From assembly GCF_014905615.1 (NCBI RefSeq), contig NZ_AQGU01000029.1, positions 682,001-746,000 of the forward strand: DNA of 64,000 bases, given 5' to 3'. The notes under the pieces are model-generated. The model searched no databases. It worked only from the letters and a program-made list of their open reading frames with translations, and was not told the DNA's origin. Every line of letters begins with the position of its first letter. The first letter of the stretch is position 1. The position numbers were made by a program, and so were the translations under genes. The stretch comes from Pseudoalteromonas aliena SW19. Its GTDB lineage: Bacteria > Pseudomonadota > Gammaproteobacteria > Enterobacterales > Alteromonadaceae. Shown one piece after another: positions 43,752-53,311 of this stretch.

Positions 43752-44114
43752 AGTTGTACCTTTTGAGTGTACCTTATTTAAAAGCCTGCGTTATTGTATA
43801 CCTTAAGCATGATAAATAAATTAATATATGAGATGAATTACAATAAGTGATGTTGTTTTTAAAAGAGTATTGGGTTGGTATTTATAATCTCTATAGTTAA
43901 AAAATATATCGCTTTTATGTACTAATACCAAACTGCATAAATCTTTGATCAATTTAACGAATTAAATTGCACTATAACGTCGTTAAAAATTTTTTATTCA
44001 GTTAAGGATATTAGCTAAAATATATTTTTATCAGTTATAAAAATGGCTAACGATATGTTAGTGGTCTGACAACTAGTATGTTATAAATAAGCTAAAAGTA
44101 GGAAGAGGTCGGGT
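43752..44114. other. 363-base gap between divergent phosphatase and hydrolase genes
   Basis: AT-rich and without open frames. From 43923 to 44000 it contains TAATACCAAACTGCAT and TTTGATCAATTT and CGTTAAAAATTTTTT, similar in order to the repeat at 12539, so a decayed copy of that family (copy C) is probable. Promoters for both genes must lie here; none is clear. Confidence 0.45.
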
Positions 44115-44966
44115 GTGCAGCCATTTAATATTAAAATCAATAATTCAAATATTCATGGCTTAAAGAAAGGCTCCGGTGGTGATGTTGTTATTGCGCTTCA
44201 TGGTTGGCTTGATAATAGCAACAGTTTTTTTCCTATGCTTAATAAGGTGCAACCGAGTCAAACTTGGTACTGCATTGATTTTGTTGGGCACGGGTTGTCT
44301 TCGTGGAAAAGTGATGATGCGCATTACTACTTTGTTGATTATATTGATGATGTGTATCAATTTATCAATACATTAGGGGTTAAAAAAGTACACTTAGTTG
44401 GTCATTCGATGGGGGCTATGGTCGCAGGGATTTTTGCGAGTTGTTTTAGCGATTATGTTAAGTCGGTCAGCTTTATTGAAGGGATCGGTTGTGTTACTAC
44501 CCCCAGTGAAGCGGTATGTGAGCAGCTAAAAAGTGCAGTATTAAATAGAGCGCGTTTAAAAAATAAAAAATCTAGAATTTATAAATCGAAAGCGCTTATT
44601 TACGAAGCGCGATCACAAACAACTGATTTAGATGATGAGCTAATTGCGCTATTAATGGACCGAAACATAAAACCAGTAAATGATGGCTTTGTGCTCACAA
44701 CAGACCCAAAGCTTAAAAATCACTCAGGTTTTAGGTTTGATGAGGCGCAATGCATTGGTGCAATAAAAGATTTATCTGCACCATGTCAGTTAATTTTAGG
44801 GAACGAAGGTTATTCGTTTGTAAAACAAAACTTAGCAAAGTATATTAGCTATTACAGTAACTTGAGTGTAATAAACGTAGATGGCGGTCATCATTGCCAT
44901 ATGCAAAGTAGTGAGCTATGTTTTGAACACATTCATGCATTTATGGTGCAAAGTGGTGCATGTTAA
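44115..44966 (+). CDS. Alpha/beta hydrolase
   Basis: A 283-residue alpha/beta hydrolase fold protein. The nucleophile elbow GHSMGAM (Ser near residue 97), the oxyanion HGWLDNSNSFF after strand 3 and the catalytic His in VDGGHHCHM near the C-terminus are visible. The family covers esterases and lipases; substrate is unknown. It is in the gap between tsaB and fadD where fatty acid activation follows, so an acyl ester substrate is plausible. Start GTG 44115 is supported by AGGAAGAGG upstream. Confidence 0.85.
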   Translation: MQPFNIKINNSNIHGLKKGSGGDVVIALHGWLDNSNSFFPMLNKVQPSQTWYCIDFVGHGLSSWKSDDAHYYFVDYIDDVYQFINTLGVKKVHLVGHSMGAMVAGIFASCFSDYVKSVSFIEGIGCVTTPSEAVCEQLKSAVLNRARLKNKKSRIYKSKALIYEARSQTTDLDDELIALLMDRNIKPVNDGFVLTTDPKLKNHSGFRFDEAQCIGAIKDLSAPCQLILGNEGYSFVKQNLAKYISYYSNLSVINVDGGHHCHMQSSELCFEHIHAFMVQSGAC

Positions 44967-45081
44967 TTGTATATTAACGCTAAATGTGGGATTATTCGCA
45001 CATTAGAGTATTTGCTCAATTGTTAAAGTGCCTTACTTAGATTAAGGTTAATAAAAATATAATTATAAACAGGGGCTAAGA

Positions 45082-46734
45082 GTGGAAAAAATCTGGCTTA
45101 AGCGCTACCCAGAGGGTATGCCTGAAACAATCGATCCTGAGCATTACAACTCGTTACTCGAAGTTTTCGAAAAAAGTTTTAGTGATTACAAAGATCTACC
45201 TGCATTTACTAATATGGGTAAAACACTATCTTATAACGAAATAGATACTGCAACGAAAAAAGTAGCGTCTTATATTCAACATGATTTAGGTCTTAAAAAA
45301 GGCGACAAAGTGGCCGTCATGATGCCTAACTTGTTGCAAACACCAGTATCAATTTTAGGTATTTTAAGAGCCGGTTGTGTCGTTGTTAACGTTAACCCGT
45401 TATACACGGTTCGTGAATTAGAACACCAACTTAAAGACTCGGACACTGCAGCAATTTTTATACTTGCTAACTTTGCAGACACGCTCGAGAAATCACTTGC
45501 GCATACTGATGTTAAACACATTGTAGTAACGCAAGTGGGTGATATGGTTGGTGGTATTAAAAAGCACATTGTAAATTTTGTCGTTAAACACGTTAAAAAA
45601 ATGGTCCCTAAGTACAGCTTACCGAATCCAATTAAGTTTTCTGATTTATTAGATGCGGATGAAACTGCATATAAACGACCAGAAATGAACTTAAGTGATT
45701 TAGCATTCTTGCAATACACTGGCGGTACGACAGGTGTATCTAAAGGTGCAATGCTAAGCCATGGCAATATGGTAGGTAACCTTGAACAAGTGTCTGGTTG
45801 TTTAGATAAAGTATTAGAGCGTGGTAAGGAAGTGGTGGTTACTGCATTACCGCTTTATCATATCTTTGCTTTAACGGCTAATTGCTTAACATTTATGAAG
45901 TACGGTGGTTTGAATTTACTTATTACCAACCCTCGCGATATGAAGGGCTTTGTCAAAGAGTTAGGGCAAGCTAAATTTACTGCTGTTACGGGTGTTAATA
46001 CATTATTTAATGGTTTATTAAATACACCAGGCTTTGCAGATCTAGATTTTAGCCATTTAAAAATGTCGCTTGGTGGAGGAATGGCTGTTCAACGTCCTGT
46101 TGCTGAAAAATGGCAAAAAGTGACGGGTTCTAAACTTATGGAGGGTTACGGCCTTACAGAGTGCGCCCCTTTGGTCACTATTAGCCCATACGATTTAGAA
46201 GCATATAATGGTTCAATTGGTTTACCTGCGCCGAATACTGATATTAAGTTAATGCTTGATAATGGTGAAGAAGCCGCTAAAGGAGAGCCTGGAGAGTTAT
46301 GGGTTAAAGGCCCACAGGTTATGCTTGGTTATTATAATCGCCCAGATGCAACTGCTGAATGTTTAAAAGATGGTTGGTTTGCTACTGGTGATATTGCCAC
46401 ATACGATGATGAAGGTTTCTTTTTTATAGTTGATCGTAAAAAAGACATGATCATTGTGTCAGGCTTCAATGTATTTCCAAATGAAATAGAAGAAGTTGTT
46501 GCGATGCACGAAGGTGTACTTGAAGTAGCCGCTATTGGCGTACCTCACGATGCAAGCGGCGAACAAGTTAAAGTTTTTGTTGTGAAAAAAGACCCATCTT
46601 TAACTGAAAAAGATATAATAAAGCACTGCCGTGATAATTTAACTAATTACAAGGTTCCAAAACTCGTTGAGTTTAGGGATGAGTTACCTAAAACAAATGT
46701 AGGTAAAATACTCAGAAGAGCCTTGAAAGATTAG
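45082..46734 (+). CDS. fadD: Long-chain fatty acid CoA ligase
   Basis: Activates fatty acids with ATP to acyl-CoA for beta-oxidation, 550 residues (Escherichia coli FadD 561). AMP-binding motif YTGGTTGVSKGAMLSHGN, A5 motif GYGLTECAP, GDIATYDDEGFFFIVDRKKD and the C-terminal PKTNVGKILRR with catalytic Lys are intact. The position just upstream of rnd is conserved in gammaproteobacteria. A strong terminator follows it, so rnd has its own promoter or is reached by readthrough. Confidence 0.95.
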   Translation: MEKIWLKRYPEGMPETIDPEHYNSLLEVFEKSFSDYKDLPAFTNMGKTLSYNEIDTATKKVASYIQHDLGLKKGDKVAVMMPNLLQTPVSILGILRAGCVVVNVNPLYTVRELEHQLKDSDTAAIFILANFADTLEKSLAHTDVKHIVVTQVGDMVGGIKKHIVNFVVKHVKKMVPKYSLPNPIKFSDLLDADETAYKRPEMNLSDLAFLQYTGGTTGVSKGAMLSHGNMVGNLEQVSGCLDKVLERGKEVVVTALPLYHIFALTANCLTFMKYGGLNLLITNPRDMKGFVKELGQAKFTAVTGVNTLFNGLLNTPGFADLDFSHLKMSLGGGMAVQRPVAEKWQKVTGSKLMEGYGLTECAPLVTISPYDLEAYNGSIGLPAPNTDIKLMLDNGEEAAKGEPGELWVKGPQVMLGYYNRPDATAECLKDGWFATGDIATYDDEGFFFIVDRKKDMIIVSGFNVFPNEIEEVVAMHEGVLEVAAIGVPHDASGEQVKVFVVKKDPSLTEKDIIKHCRDNLTNYKVPKLVEFRDELPKTNVGKILRRALKD

Positions 46735-46747
46735 CAACCTATAAAAA

Positions 46748-46772
46748 AGCCGGCATATGCCGGCTTTTTTAT
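46748..46772 (+). terminator. Terminator after fadD
   Basis: AAGCCGGCATATGCCGGCTT is a perfect 20-base palindrome followed by TTTT. Confidence 0.92.
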
Positions 46773-46785
46773 TGTAGGAGACTAA

Positions 46786-47916
46786 GTGCAATACCAATTG
46801 ATCCAAACACAAAACCAGCTTAATACGTTCGTTGAGCAGATCCAAAATAAACCCGTTTTAGCTATAGATACTGAGTTTATGCGTCGCCGTACGCTGTATC
46901 CTGAAGTTGCACTTATTCAGGTATACGATGGTGAGCATCTTGCGCTTATTGATCCACTGGCTGAGTTATCATTATTTGATTTTTGGCAAATTTTAAAAGA
47001 TCCTGCTGTTTTAAAAGTATTACATTCTCCTTCAGAAGACATCGAAGTATTTCAAAAGTACGCAGGGTTTGTACCCGCACCATTATTCGATACACAATTT
47101 GCTTTGCAATTACTTGGTGAAGGGAATTGCATGGGCTTTGCGCTGATGGTAAAAGAGCTGCTAGGCATAGAAATAGATAAAAGTGAGTCTCGCACTAATT
47201 GGCTACAGCGTCCATTAACCCCTAAACAGCTTGATTATGCAGCAGCTGATACATTTCACTTATTACCATGCTTTGATCTAATTATTGAGCGTATTAAAGC
47301 GGCTGATTTATTTGACATCGTTATCAACGAAAGTGAATTAATTGCAAATAAGCGCGCATTTCAAACACCAGATGAATTTTTATATAAAGATATTAAAAAT
47401 GCGTGGCAGCTTAAACCGCATGAACTAGCTGTATTAAAAGAGCTTGCTACTTGGCGCAGAAATAAAGCCATTAAAAAGAATTTAGCACTTAATTTTGTAC
47501 TAAAAGAGCATAACATGGCGGAAATAGCTAAACGCGGTCCGTCTAGTTTAAATGCACTTAGACAAATATCAGGTGTTGAAGCGATTGAAGTTAATCGCTC
47601 AGGTGTAGAAATTTTAAAATGTATCGAGATTGCTAAGTTGATACCGCAAGAGCAACATCCTGCTGTGTTAAAGCGCTTAATTGATTTTCCTATTTATAAA
47701 AAAGTAGCAAAAGATGTTAAACAAAAAATTACTAAAGTAGCAAAAGCGCATAATATTCCTGATGATGTGATGGCTTCTAAAAAACAAGTCAATCAATTGA
47801 TAAGTTGGAATTGGAAGTTAACAGCAGAGCAAAAAGTTAAATATATAAAACCCGACTTATTGAGTTCTTGGCGTTATACATACGTTAAAGACGTACTAAA
47901 AGAGTGGGACAGCTAA
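46786..47916 (+). CDS. rnd: Ribonuclease D
   Basis: 3'-5' exoribonuclease that trims tRNA and other small RNA precursors, 376 residues (Escherichia coli 375). The DEDDy exonuclease domain has AIDTEFMRRRTL, SPSEDIEVF and the YAAADT motif; the HRDC domain follows at about 205-290 (HELAVLKELATWRR). Start GTG 46786 with TAGGAG 6 bases upstream. In Escherichia coli minE follows directly; here a 15-kb carbohydrate locus intervenes. Confidence 0.95.
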   Translation: MQYQLIQTQNQLNTFVEQIQNKPVLAIDTEFMRRRTLYPEVALIQVYDGEHLALIDPLAELSLFDFWQILKDPAVLKVLHSPSEDIEVFQKYAGFVPAPLFDTQFALQLLGEGNCMGFALMVKELLGIEIDKSESRTNWLQRPLTPKQLDYAAADTFHLLPCFDLIIERIKAADLFDIVINESELIANKRAFQTPDEFLYKDIKNAWQLKPHELAVLKELATWRRNKAIKKNLALNFVLKEHNMAEIAKRGPSSLNALRQISGVEAIEVNRSGVEILKCIEIAKLIPQEQHPAVLKRLIDFPIYKKVAKDVKQKITKVAKAHNIPDDVMASKKQVNQLISWNWKLTAEQKVKYIKPDLLSSWRYTYVKDVLKEWDS

Positions 47917-47968
47917 ACAGTATTGCTTTAATGTGAGTTAATAACGGGATGTTTACTGCTAATTTAAC

Positions 47969-47993
47969 GGGGGCGATATATGGCCCCCTTTTG
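47969..47993 (+). terminator. Terminator after rnd
   Basis: GGGGGC (47969-47974) pairs with GCCCCC (47983-47988), then TTTTG. It sits between rnd and the convergent carbohydrate operon. Confidence 0.85.
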
Positions 47994-48011
47994 TTTGAAA
48001 TTTCAGCAAGC

Positions 48012-48884
48012 TTACTCTGTCATTTCTTTTAAAATTTTATCTAAGTTACTTTTTGATTGAGCAACACTTTCAAGCGGCGTTAAGTTATTAGGGTATTCCT
48101 CTTGTTCAATGACGAGCCACTGCAGATCACCGTCCATAATTAGCGAATTTATTATTACTTTCCATAGATAGTCATTTTCACCAAATATTGGGCTTAGGCC
48201 ATCGCCTTGATGCGTTCTTACTTTTAAATGTGTTGAAAAAGTACGCCCTGGATATTTCTTTATGTAATGAGTAGGCTCTTTACCAGCAAAATGCACCCAG
48301 CCAATATCTAGCTGAAGCGGCAATGATTGCGGTGTGTTTTTTGCTATATAGTCCCAATACGTAGCGTCGTTAAATTGATTAAATTCTTTATCATGATTAT
48401 GAAAACCAATATGCATATCATAGCGCTGTGCTATGTCGTTCATATGCGCCAGTTGTTTTGTAAGGGCTGTAACCCCCGTTGGATGCCACGCTCTTTCATC
48501 CCAAGGTACAAATAATACCTTTACACCCAATGTTTTGTAAAAGAGTAGGGTGTTGGTAAGTGTTTTTTCTGTGAGTGAATCAAAGCCGATATGCGCGCTG
48601 CTTGCAACAAGATTGAGACTAGCAAGTTTCTTTTTAAGTTTACTAGGGCTATTTTTATAACTCCCTAAATCACCGGCAAACTCTACCCCATCAAATCCCA
48701 TTTCAGAAAGGGACTGCAGTGTACTATCAAAATCTTTTTTAAGTGCTTCTTTTACCGACCATAACTGCACGCTCACTCGTGGCGTTGGTTTAGGCATTGT
48801 AGCGAAAGCGCTCAATGAGTAGAGAGTAAAAATTAGGGTGGTTAAAACTATAAATGTAGTGTGTAAAAGTGTATTTTTAAACAT
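48012..48884 (-). CDS. Exported TIM-barrel sugar isomerase/epimerase-like protein
   Basis: A 290-residue member of the AP-endonuclease-2/xylose-isomerase-like TIM-barrel family (PF01261), with a signal peptide (TLIFTLYSLSAFA). Typical beginnings RVSVQLWSVKEALKKD and GFDGVEFAGDLG are present; Glu/Asp/His metal ligands lie in the HIGFHNHDKEF, LQLDIGWVHFAG and LVIEQEEY segments. In 3-keto-glycoside pathways such proteins act as periplasmic hydrolases or eliminases. Start 48884 ATG is preferred over TTG 48890. It is the last gene of the operon, after the Tat lipoprotein gene. Confidence 0.85.
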   Translation of the reverse strand: MFKNTLLHTTFIVLTTLIFTLYSLSAFATMPKPTPRVSVQLWSVKEALKKDFDSTLQSLSEMGFDGVEFAGDLGSYKNSPSKLKKKLASLNLVASSAHIGFDSLTEKTLTNTLLFYKTLGVKVLFVPWDERAWHPTGVTALTKQLAHMNDIAQRYDMHIGFHNHDKEFNQFNDATYWDYIAKNTPQSLPLQLDIGWVHFAGKEPTHYIKKYPGRTFSTHLKVRTHQGDGLSPIFGENDYLWKVIINSLIMDGDLQWLVIEQEEYPNNLTPLESVAQSKSNLDKILKEMTE

Positions 48885-48926
48885 TATCAAATACCTGTTA
48901 AAGCAGAGAATACTCCCTGCTTTTTA

Positions 48927-49676
48927 TTAATCTTTATAGGCGTATTGGGTTAAGCCAAGTTCAGCTAAAACGTTATCAAGGTGAGCTTTTGCTTGCGCTG
49001 TAGGGCCTGGGTAGTCACCGGCAATAGGCACATTTCCTAAATAACCTATATCTTTACACCCCTGAGGTGTACAGAAATAAGCGCCTAAAATTAAATTTTT
49101 GAAGCGTAAAAACGCATTACCTATACGCTGAAATTGTGCCGGTGTATTATCGTCAAAATAAGCAATGTCATCTAATATTGCTTTTTGTTCCACAGCTTTA
49201 AGTTTCGCAAAAATCTTTTTATAACGAAGTATTGATTCGTCATCAATCCACGCAAGCCCATGTAAAATTGTTACCCGGTCTTTTTGTTGACCATTATAAG
49301 GGGAGCTAACCCATTCATTAATGACACTCGGTACATCAACGTCTGAGGCGCTCGGTGAATCACCTTCTCGGGGAACAATGTAATCTGCAAGTATTGCCAC
49401 GAGAGTGAGTTGTTCATTTGTTAAGGTAAGTGGCCAAGGCGACTCAGGTGGTAGCAACATATTAGGATCAGTACCATAGCCTTTCGCTGTAATGGGTGGC
49501 AGCTCTAAACTTGGCCAATGGCCTTGGGTGCTAATCGTTTCTTCGAGTACTTTACTACAACCGGCTGTTAGTGAAACGGCAGAGCCTGCAGCGAGTAGGC
49601 CTAACCATTTAAGGGACTCTCTGCGTGTCATGCCTGAACTATATTTATATGAGTCAACACTCTTTTGTGAATGCAT
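48927..49676 (-). CDS. Gluconate 2-dehydrogenase subunit 3-like Tat lipoprotein
   Basis: Small partner subunit of a GMC flavoprotein (PF13618 family), 249 residues. Twin-arginine signal GMTRRESLKWLGLLAAGSAV ends in the lipobox-like LTAGC, so it is exported folded and lipid-anchored. In related enzymes the large FAD subunit has no signal of its own and travels with this subunit. The C-terminal half carries FCTPQGCKDIGYLGNVP. Start 49676 follows AAGGAG 10 bases upstream and lies one base after the GMC stop; the open frame's ATG at 49697 is inside the GMC gene. Confidence 0.88.
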   Translation of the reverse strand: MHSQKSVDSYKYSSGMTRRESLKWLGLLAAGSAVSLTAGCSKVLEETISTQGHWPSLELPPITAKGYGTDPNMLLPPESPWPLTLTNEQLTLVAILADYIVPREGDSPSASDVDVPSVINEWVSSPYNGQQKDRVTILHGLAWIDDESILRYKKIFAKLKAVEQKAILDDIAYFDDNTPAQFQRIGNAFLRFKNLILGAYFCTPQGCKDIGYLGNVPIAGDYPGPTAQAKAHLDNVLAELGLTQYAYKD

Positions 49677-49677
49677 G

Positions 49678-51357
49678 TTAAAGCACTCCTTTTTCAATCT
49701 GTTTAGCGATCCACGTAGAATTGCGCATTGCCAATGTCATAATTGTTAATGTGCAGTTTTTATGTGGGTTAGAGGCAAATACACCGGCATCCATTACAAA
49801 AAGGTTGTCACAATCCCATGTTTGCCCCCATTGATTAGTAACAGATTCTTTGCGCGAGCTACCCATGCGAGTGGTACCCACTTCATGAATTATTTCACCG
49901 CCTTTTGAAATTGCTTTTTCAGCAGGTGGGAGCTTATCTATTTTTGCCCCTAAGTTTTCTAATATTTTTTTCGCTGTTTTTAAACCATGCTCAATTTGCT
50001 TAAGTTCACGATCAGACCATTTAAAATGAAATTTTGAGACGGGGATCCCCCATTTATCCTTAACGTTTTCGTCTATTTCCATATACGAGTCATCGTTTGG
50101 TAACATCTCACCTCGCAAAGCAAACCCTACATAAGAGCCGTACGCATCGCGCACTTGCTGTTTTAACTCAACGCCATAACCCCGCTTGTCACCAGATACA
50201 CCAGAGCCAGGCTGATTAAAACCACTGCTTATTTCAAAATGATAACCACGTGGAAAATTAAGTTCACCTTTAGCGTGTGCTTGGTGTCCCCACCAAGGAA
50301 TAAATAGATGATTTCCCGTATGCCCATCTTCGTTATAGCGTGGTCGGCCTTTAAGTGCGGGTATTTGTGCGCCTAACCATGCACCGGTAGAATCCATTAA
50401 ATTTTTTCCAACTTGGCCACTTGAGTTTGCCAGTCCTTTTGGATGTTTTGTGTGTTTTGAATTTAATAAAATACGTGCAGATTCACAGGCACTTGCAGCA
50501 AGAATGACGATATCAGCGGATACTACATGCTCACTCGTGGATTTTTTATCAATGTAGGTCACTCCAGTGACTTTGCCATCGTCATTAACTGCAACAGACT
50601 TAACCATAGCATCTGTAATTATTTCTAAATTCCCCGTTGCTTTAGCCATAGGTAAAAGCGACGTTGTGGTTTGAAATGCCGCACCAATAGAGCAGCCATG
50701 TCCACAAGGTGTTGCATAAAAACAGGCCATTCGGTCGTCTTTATTACGTGTTAATACGGCTCTGTGCATGGGTACAGCTGCAATCCCTAATTTTTTAGCG
50801 CTTGCTGCAATTAATAGCTCGGGAACCCTAGGTGTTGGCGGCGGCTGCAATACGCCAGGCGCTGATGGCGGCATGTCATCCAGGCCGGTATTAGTACCAC
50901 AAATACCGACTAGTTCTTCTGTTTTGTCGTACCACGGGGCTATGTCTTCATAAACAAATGGCCAATCTGCACCGTGGCCGTCCTGGCTTTTTCCTTTAAA
51001 ATCATGTTCACTAAAACGTAATGAATAGCGTCCCCAGTGATTAGTTCTACCGCCGAGCATACGGGCACGCCACCAATAAAAATCACTGCCTTTTGCAGTG
51101 GTATAAGGTTCATCAGGAACTTGCCAGCCACCATCAACGGTTGCATCGTAAAAACCAAAGTTTTTATCTTTATTGCCTGCGCCCATTAAGGGAGCTTCGC
51201 TGTTACGACGAAACATCGGGCTTTCTTTTTTTGGGTCGTAATCGCGGCCCGCTTCGAGTAACAGTACTTTATGACCTAATTTGGTTAAGGTGTAAGCTGC
51301 CATTGCACCACCAGCACCCGAGCCGACCACTAAAATTTTATGATTAAATGCTGGCAT
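49678..51357 (-). CDS. GMC-family FAD oxidoreductase, probable periplasmic sugar dehydrogenase
   Basis: Large subunit of a glucose-methanol-choline oxidoreductase, 559 residues. FAD-binding ILVVGSGAGGAMAAYTL near the start; MLGGRTNHWGR; C-terminal NPHKNCTLTIMTLAMRNS and the catalytic His region HEVGTTRMG. Three cysteines (C212-x5-C218-x3-C222, AC-FYATP-C-GHG-C) sit where related FAD sugar dehydrogenases bind an iron-sulfur cluster. Together with the subunit 3 partner it fits oxidation of a sugar C3-OH, with electrons going to a cytochrome not seen in the window. Start 51357 has AAGGAG 7 bases upstream; 29 extra upstream residues overlap the DUF1080 gene. Confidence 0.9.
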   Translation of the reverse strand: MPAFNHKILVVGSGAGGAMAAYTLTKLGHKVLLLEAGRDYDPKKESPMFRRNSEAPLMGAGNKDKNFGFYDATVDGGWQVPDEPYTTAKGSDFYWWRARMLGGRTNHWGRYSLRFSEHDFKGKSQDGHGADWPFVYEDIAPWYDKTEELVGICGTNTGLDDMPPSAPGVLQPPPTPRVPELLIAASAKKLGIAAVPMHRAVLTRNKDDRMACFYATPCGHGCSIGAAFQTTTSLLPMAKATGNLEIITDAMVKSVAVNDDGKVTGVTYIDKKSTSEHVVSADIVILAASACESARILLNSKHTKHPKGLANSSGQVGKNLMDSTGAWLGAQIPALKGRPRYNEDGHTGNHLFIPWWGHQAHAKGELNFPRGYHFEISSGFNQPGSGVSGDKRGYGVELKQQVRDAYGSYVGFALRGEMLPNDDSYMEIDENVKDKWGIPVSKFHFKWSDRELKQIEHGLKTAKKILENLGAKIDKLPPAEKAISKGGEIIHEVGTTRMGSSRKESVTNQWGQTWDCDNLFVMDAGVFASNPHKNCTLTIMTLAMRNSTWIAKQIEKGVL

Positions 51358-51358
51358 G

Positions 51359-52051
51359 TTACAGCTCCTTAATTTTAATGTTTTTAAACCATACTTTGTC
51401 ACCATGATCTTGTAAGCCAATATGGCCTCGATCCGCAGTTGCAAAATTTAGCCATGTAGAAAATTTACTATTTTTAACAAGCGTGTCCCACGTGGTACTG
51501 CCTATAACAATACTTAGCGTACTAATCCCATTTTGCCAAACCTGTAGGTGTTTATCGTGCATTTGAATACGGACTTTATTCCAAGTGTTTGCAGGCTTAT
51601 GCGCGGCTTTTGGCGCTGCAAACAGATCGTAGATAGAGCCCGATAAATGCGAGTCTATTTCATTGTCGGGATGTTCTTCATTATCGATTATTTGCACTTC
51701 AGGTGCGTGAGAATAAATCATACTTCCCAGTTCGTCCGCGAGCACAAATATCCCACTATTTCCTTTAGTTGAAATTTTCCAATCTATTTTAAGATCAAAG
51801 TTACGGTACATTTTTTTAGTTAAAATATCACCGCCACCTTTAGTGAGCATCATTGCTCCGTCAGTAATTACCCATTGCGGACTTATCTCATCACTTTTAA
51901 AATTTCGCCAATGAGACATATCTTGGCCATTAAAAAGCAATTGCCAACCTGCTTTTTGCTCTTCGTTGGTAAGTTGATTATCAACAGTGTGGGCGTAAGC
52001 ACTGCTACTAAGAGCAACTGCAAGTGATAGAATTTGGATTGATTTAAACAT
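51359..52051 (-). CDS. DUF1080 (3-keto-disaccharide hydrolase family) exported protein
   Basis: A 230-residue protein of PF06439, with signal peptide FKSIQILSLAVALSSSAYA. The family motif GWQLLFNGQDMSHWRNF starts the mature domain; KGNSGIFV, VQIIDNEEHPDNE and the LPRGKI-type end (RGHIGLQDHGDKVWFKNIKI) complete it. Characterised members act on 3-keto-glycosides by elimination or hydrolysis. It stands one base before the GMC gene and 20 bases after the transporter gene, i.e. in the centre of the operon. Confidence 0.9.
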   Translation of the reverse strand: MFKSIQILSLAVALSSSAYAHTVDNQLTNEEQKAGWQLLFNGQDMSHWRNFKSDEISPQWVITDGAMMLTKGGGDILTKKMYRNFDLKIDWKISTKGNSGIFVLADELGSMIYSHAPEVQIIDNEEHPDNEIDSHLSGSIYDLFAAPKAAHKPANTWNKVRIQMHDKHLQVWQNGISTLSIVIGSTTWDTLVKNSKFSTWLNFATADRGHIGLQDHGDKVWFKNIKIKEL

Positions 52052-52071
52052 ATGTAACCTCTTATATTCTT

Positions 52072-53298
52072 TTACTTATTGCTACTAATATACGTTTTTT
52101 CAACGCTTTTATTTTTTGTTATAAATAGGTGTAAACCAATAAAAACAACAATTAACACGATTGGAAAAATGAGTAAATTTTGTAAAACGGCCTGACCTGC
52201 CACTATTTCTACTTGTTCTACGCTGATGTTATTTGTTTGTGCGTTAAGGCGAGCATTATCAATCCAATGACCAATAACAGGGTTCCACATACTGACAGCA
52301 AACATGCCCGCACCTCCCATCAGTGACATGCCTAATGCGCCTGTTTTTGGTGCATATTCAGCAACGCAGCCGATCATAGTGGGCCAAAAGTAAGTCACGC
52401 CAAGCGCGAACATGGCTGCGGCAAAGTAAATCGCATCACCTTGAGCTTGGCTCATTAAAAATATCCCAAGTGTTGAGAAAATAGCAGATCCGAGTAACAC
52501 ACCCGTTGGACTAAATTTATGTACTATAGGGCCTGCAAAGAATCGTCCGAGTGCCATTAGGCCGGTGATCAACGCTAAGATAACCATTGGGGATGCGCCG
52601 GATGAACCTAAAATTTGCTCTATCCATTGTTGTGTTCCAAATTCAGTAATAGCTGTGATCGTCATACAAACAATGAGAAATAAATACAGTGGCGATATTA
52701 GATTTTTTACATTCGTGGCAGTTGAGTTTTCTTGACTATCGAATTGTGGAAATTGCGATTTAACAACCATCACGCCATATACAATAGTAGGAATAAGAAT
52801 AAGCGATACTTGCCATTGCCAATTTAGACCAACGGATGTCATAGCATTTGAAGCCAGTGCACCTATAACAATACCGCCTGGAAACCACACATGAAAACGA
52901 TTTAACATTGTGGTGGTATTTTTAGGGTACATTTGAGCAATTAATGGATTACAACCAGCCTCTACAGAGCCATTAGCAAAACCAATTAAAAATGTTGAGA
53001 TTAGCAATCCCCAAAAACCATCTGCCGTGATAGTTAAAAGTAACCCGCCCAAGTGACAGATAAAGGCCAACGCAACCAGCTTTTTAGCGCCGATAACATT
53101 ATAGATAATCCCACCTAGCATCGTCGCTACTGGGAATCCTAAAAATGCCATTGCATTAACCCAGCCTAATTGAGTGCCACTGAGGCCAAACTGTTCACCT
53201 AATTCACCTAAGATACCGGCACGAATAGCAAAGGTCATTGAGGTAACAATGAGCGCTATACAACAGAGCCGAAATATAATGTTATTGTTATTATTCAT
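52072..53298 (-). CDS. MFS sugar transporter
   Basis: A 408-residue major facilitator protein with about 12 hydrophobic segments. LGWVNAMAFLGFPVATMLGG near the N-terminus and AMFALGVTYFWPTMIGCVAE in the second half resemble the FucP/sugar-proton symporter branch. In context it probably imports the keto-sugar or monosaccharide released in the periplasm. It begins 13 bases after the TIM-barrel gene upstream. Substrate unknown. Confidence 0.88.
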   Translation of the reverse strand: MNNNNNIIFRLCCIALIVTSMTFAIRAGILGELGEQFGLSGTQLGWVNAMAFLGFPVATMLGGIIYNVIGAKKLVALAFICHLGGLLLTITADGFWGLLISTFLIGFANGSVEAGCNPLIAQMYPKNTTTMLNRFHVWFPGGIVIGALASNAMTSVGLNWQWQVSLILIPTIVYGVMVVKSQFPQFDSQENSTATNVKNLISPLYLFLIVCMTITAITEFGTQQWIEQILGSSGASPMVILALITGLMALGRFFAGPIVHKFSPTGVLLGSAIFSTLGIFLMSQAQGDAIYFAAAMFALGVTYFWPTMIGCVAEYAPKTGALGMSLMGGAGMFAVSMWNPVIGHWIDNARLNAQTNNISVEQVEIVAGQAVLQNLLIFPIVLIVVFIGLHLFITKNKSVEKTYISSNK

Positions 53299-53311
53299 TC
53301 TAAATATCCTG

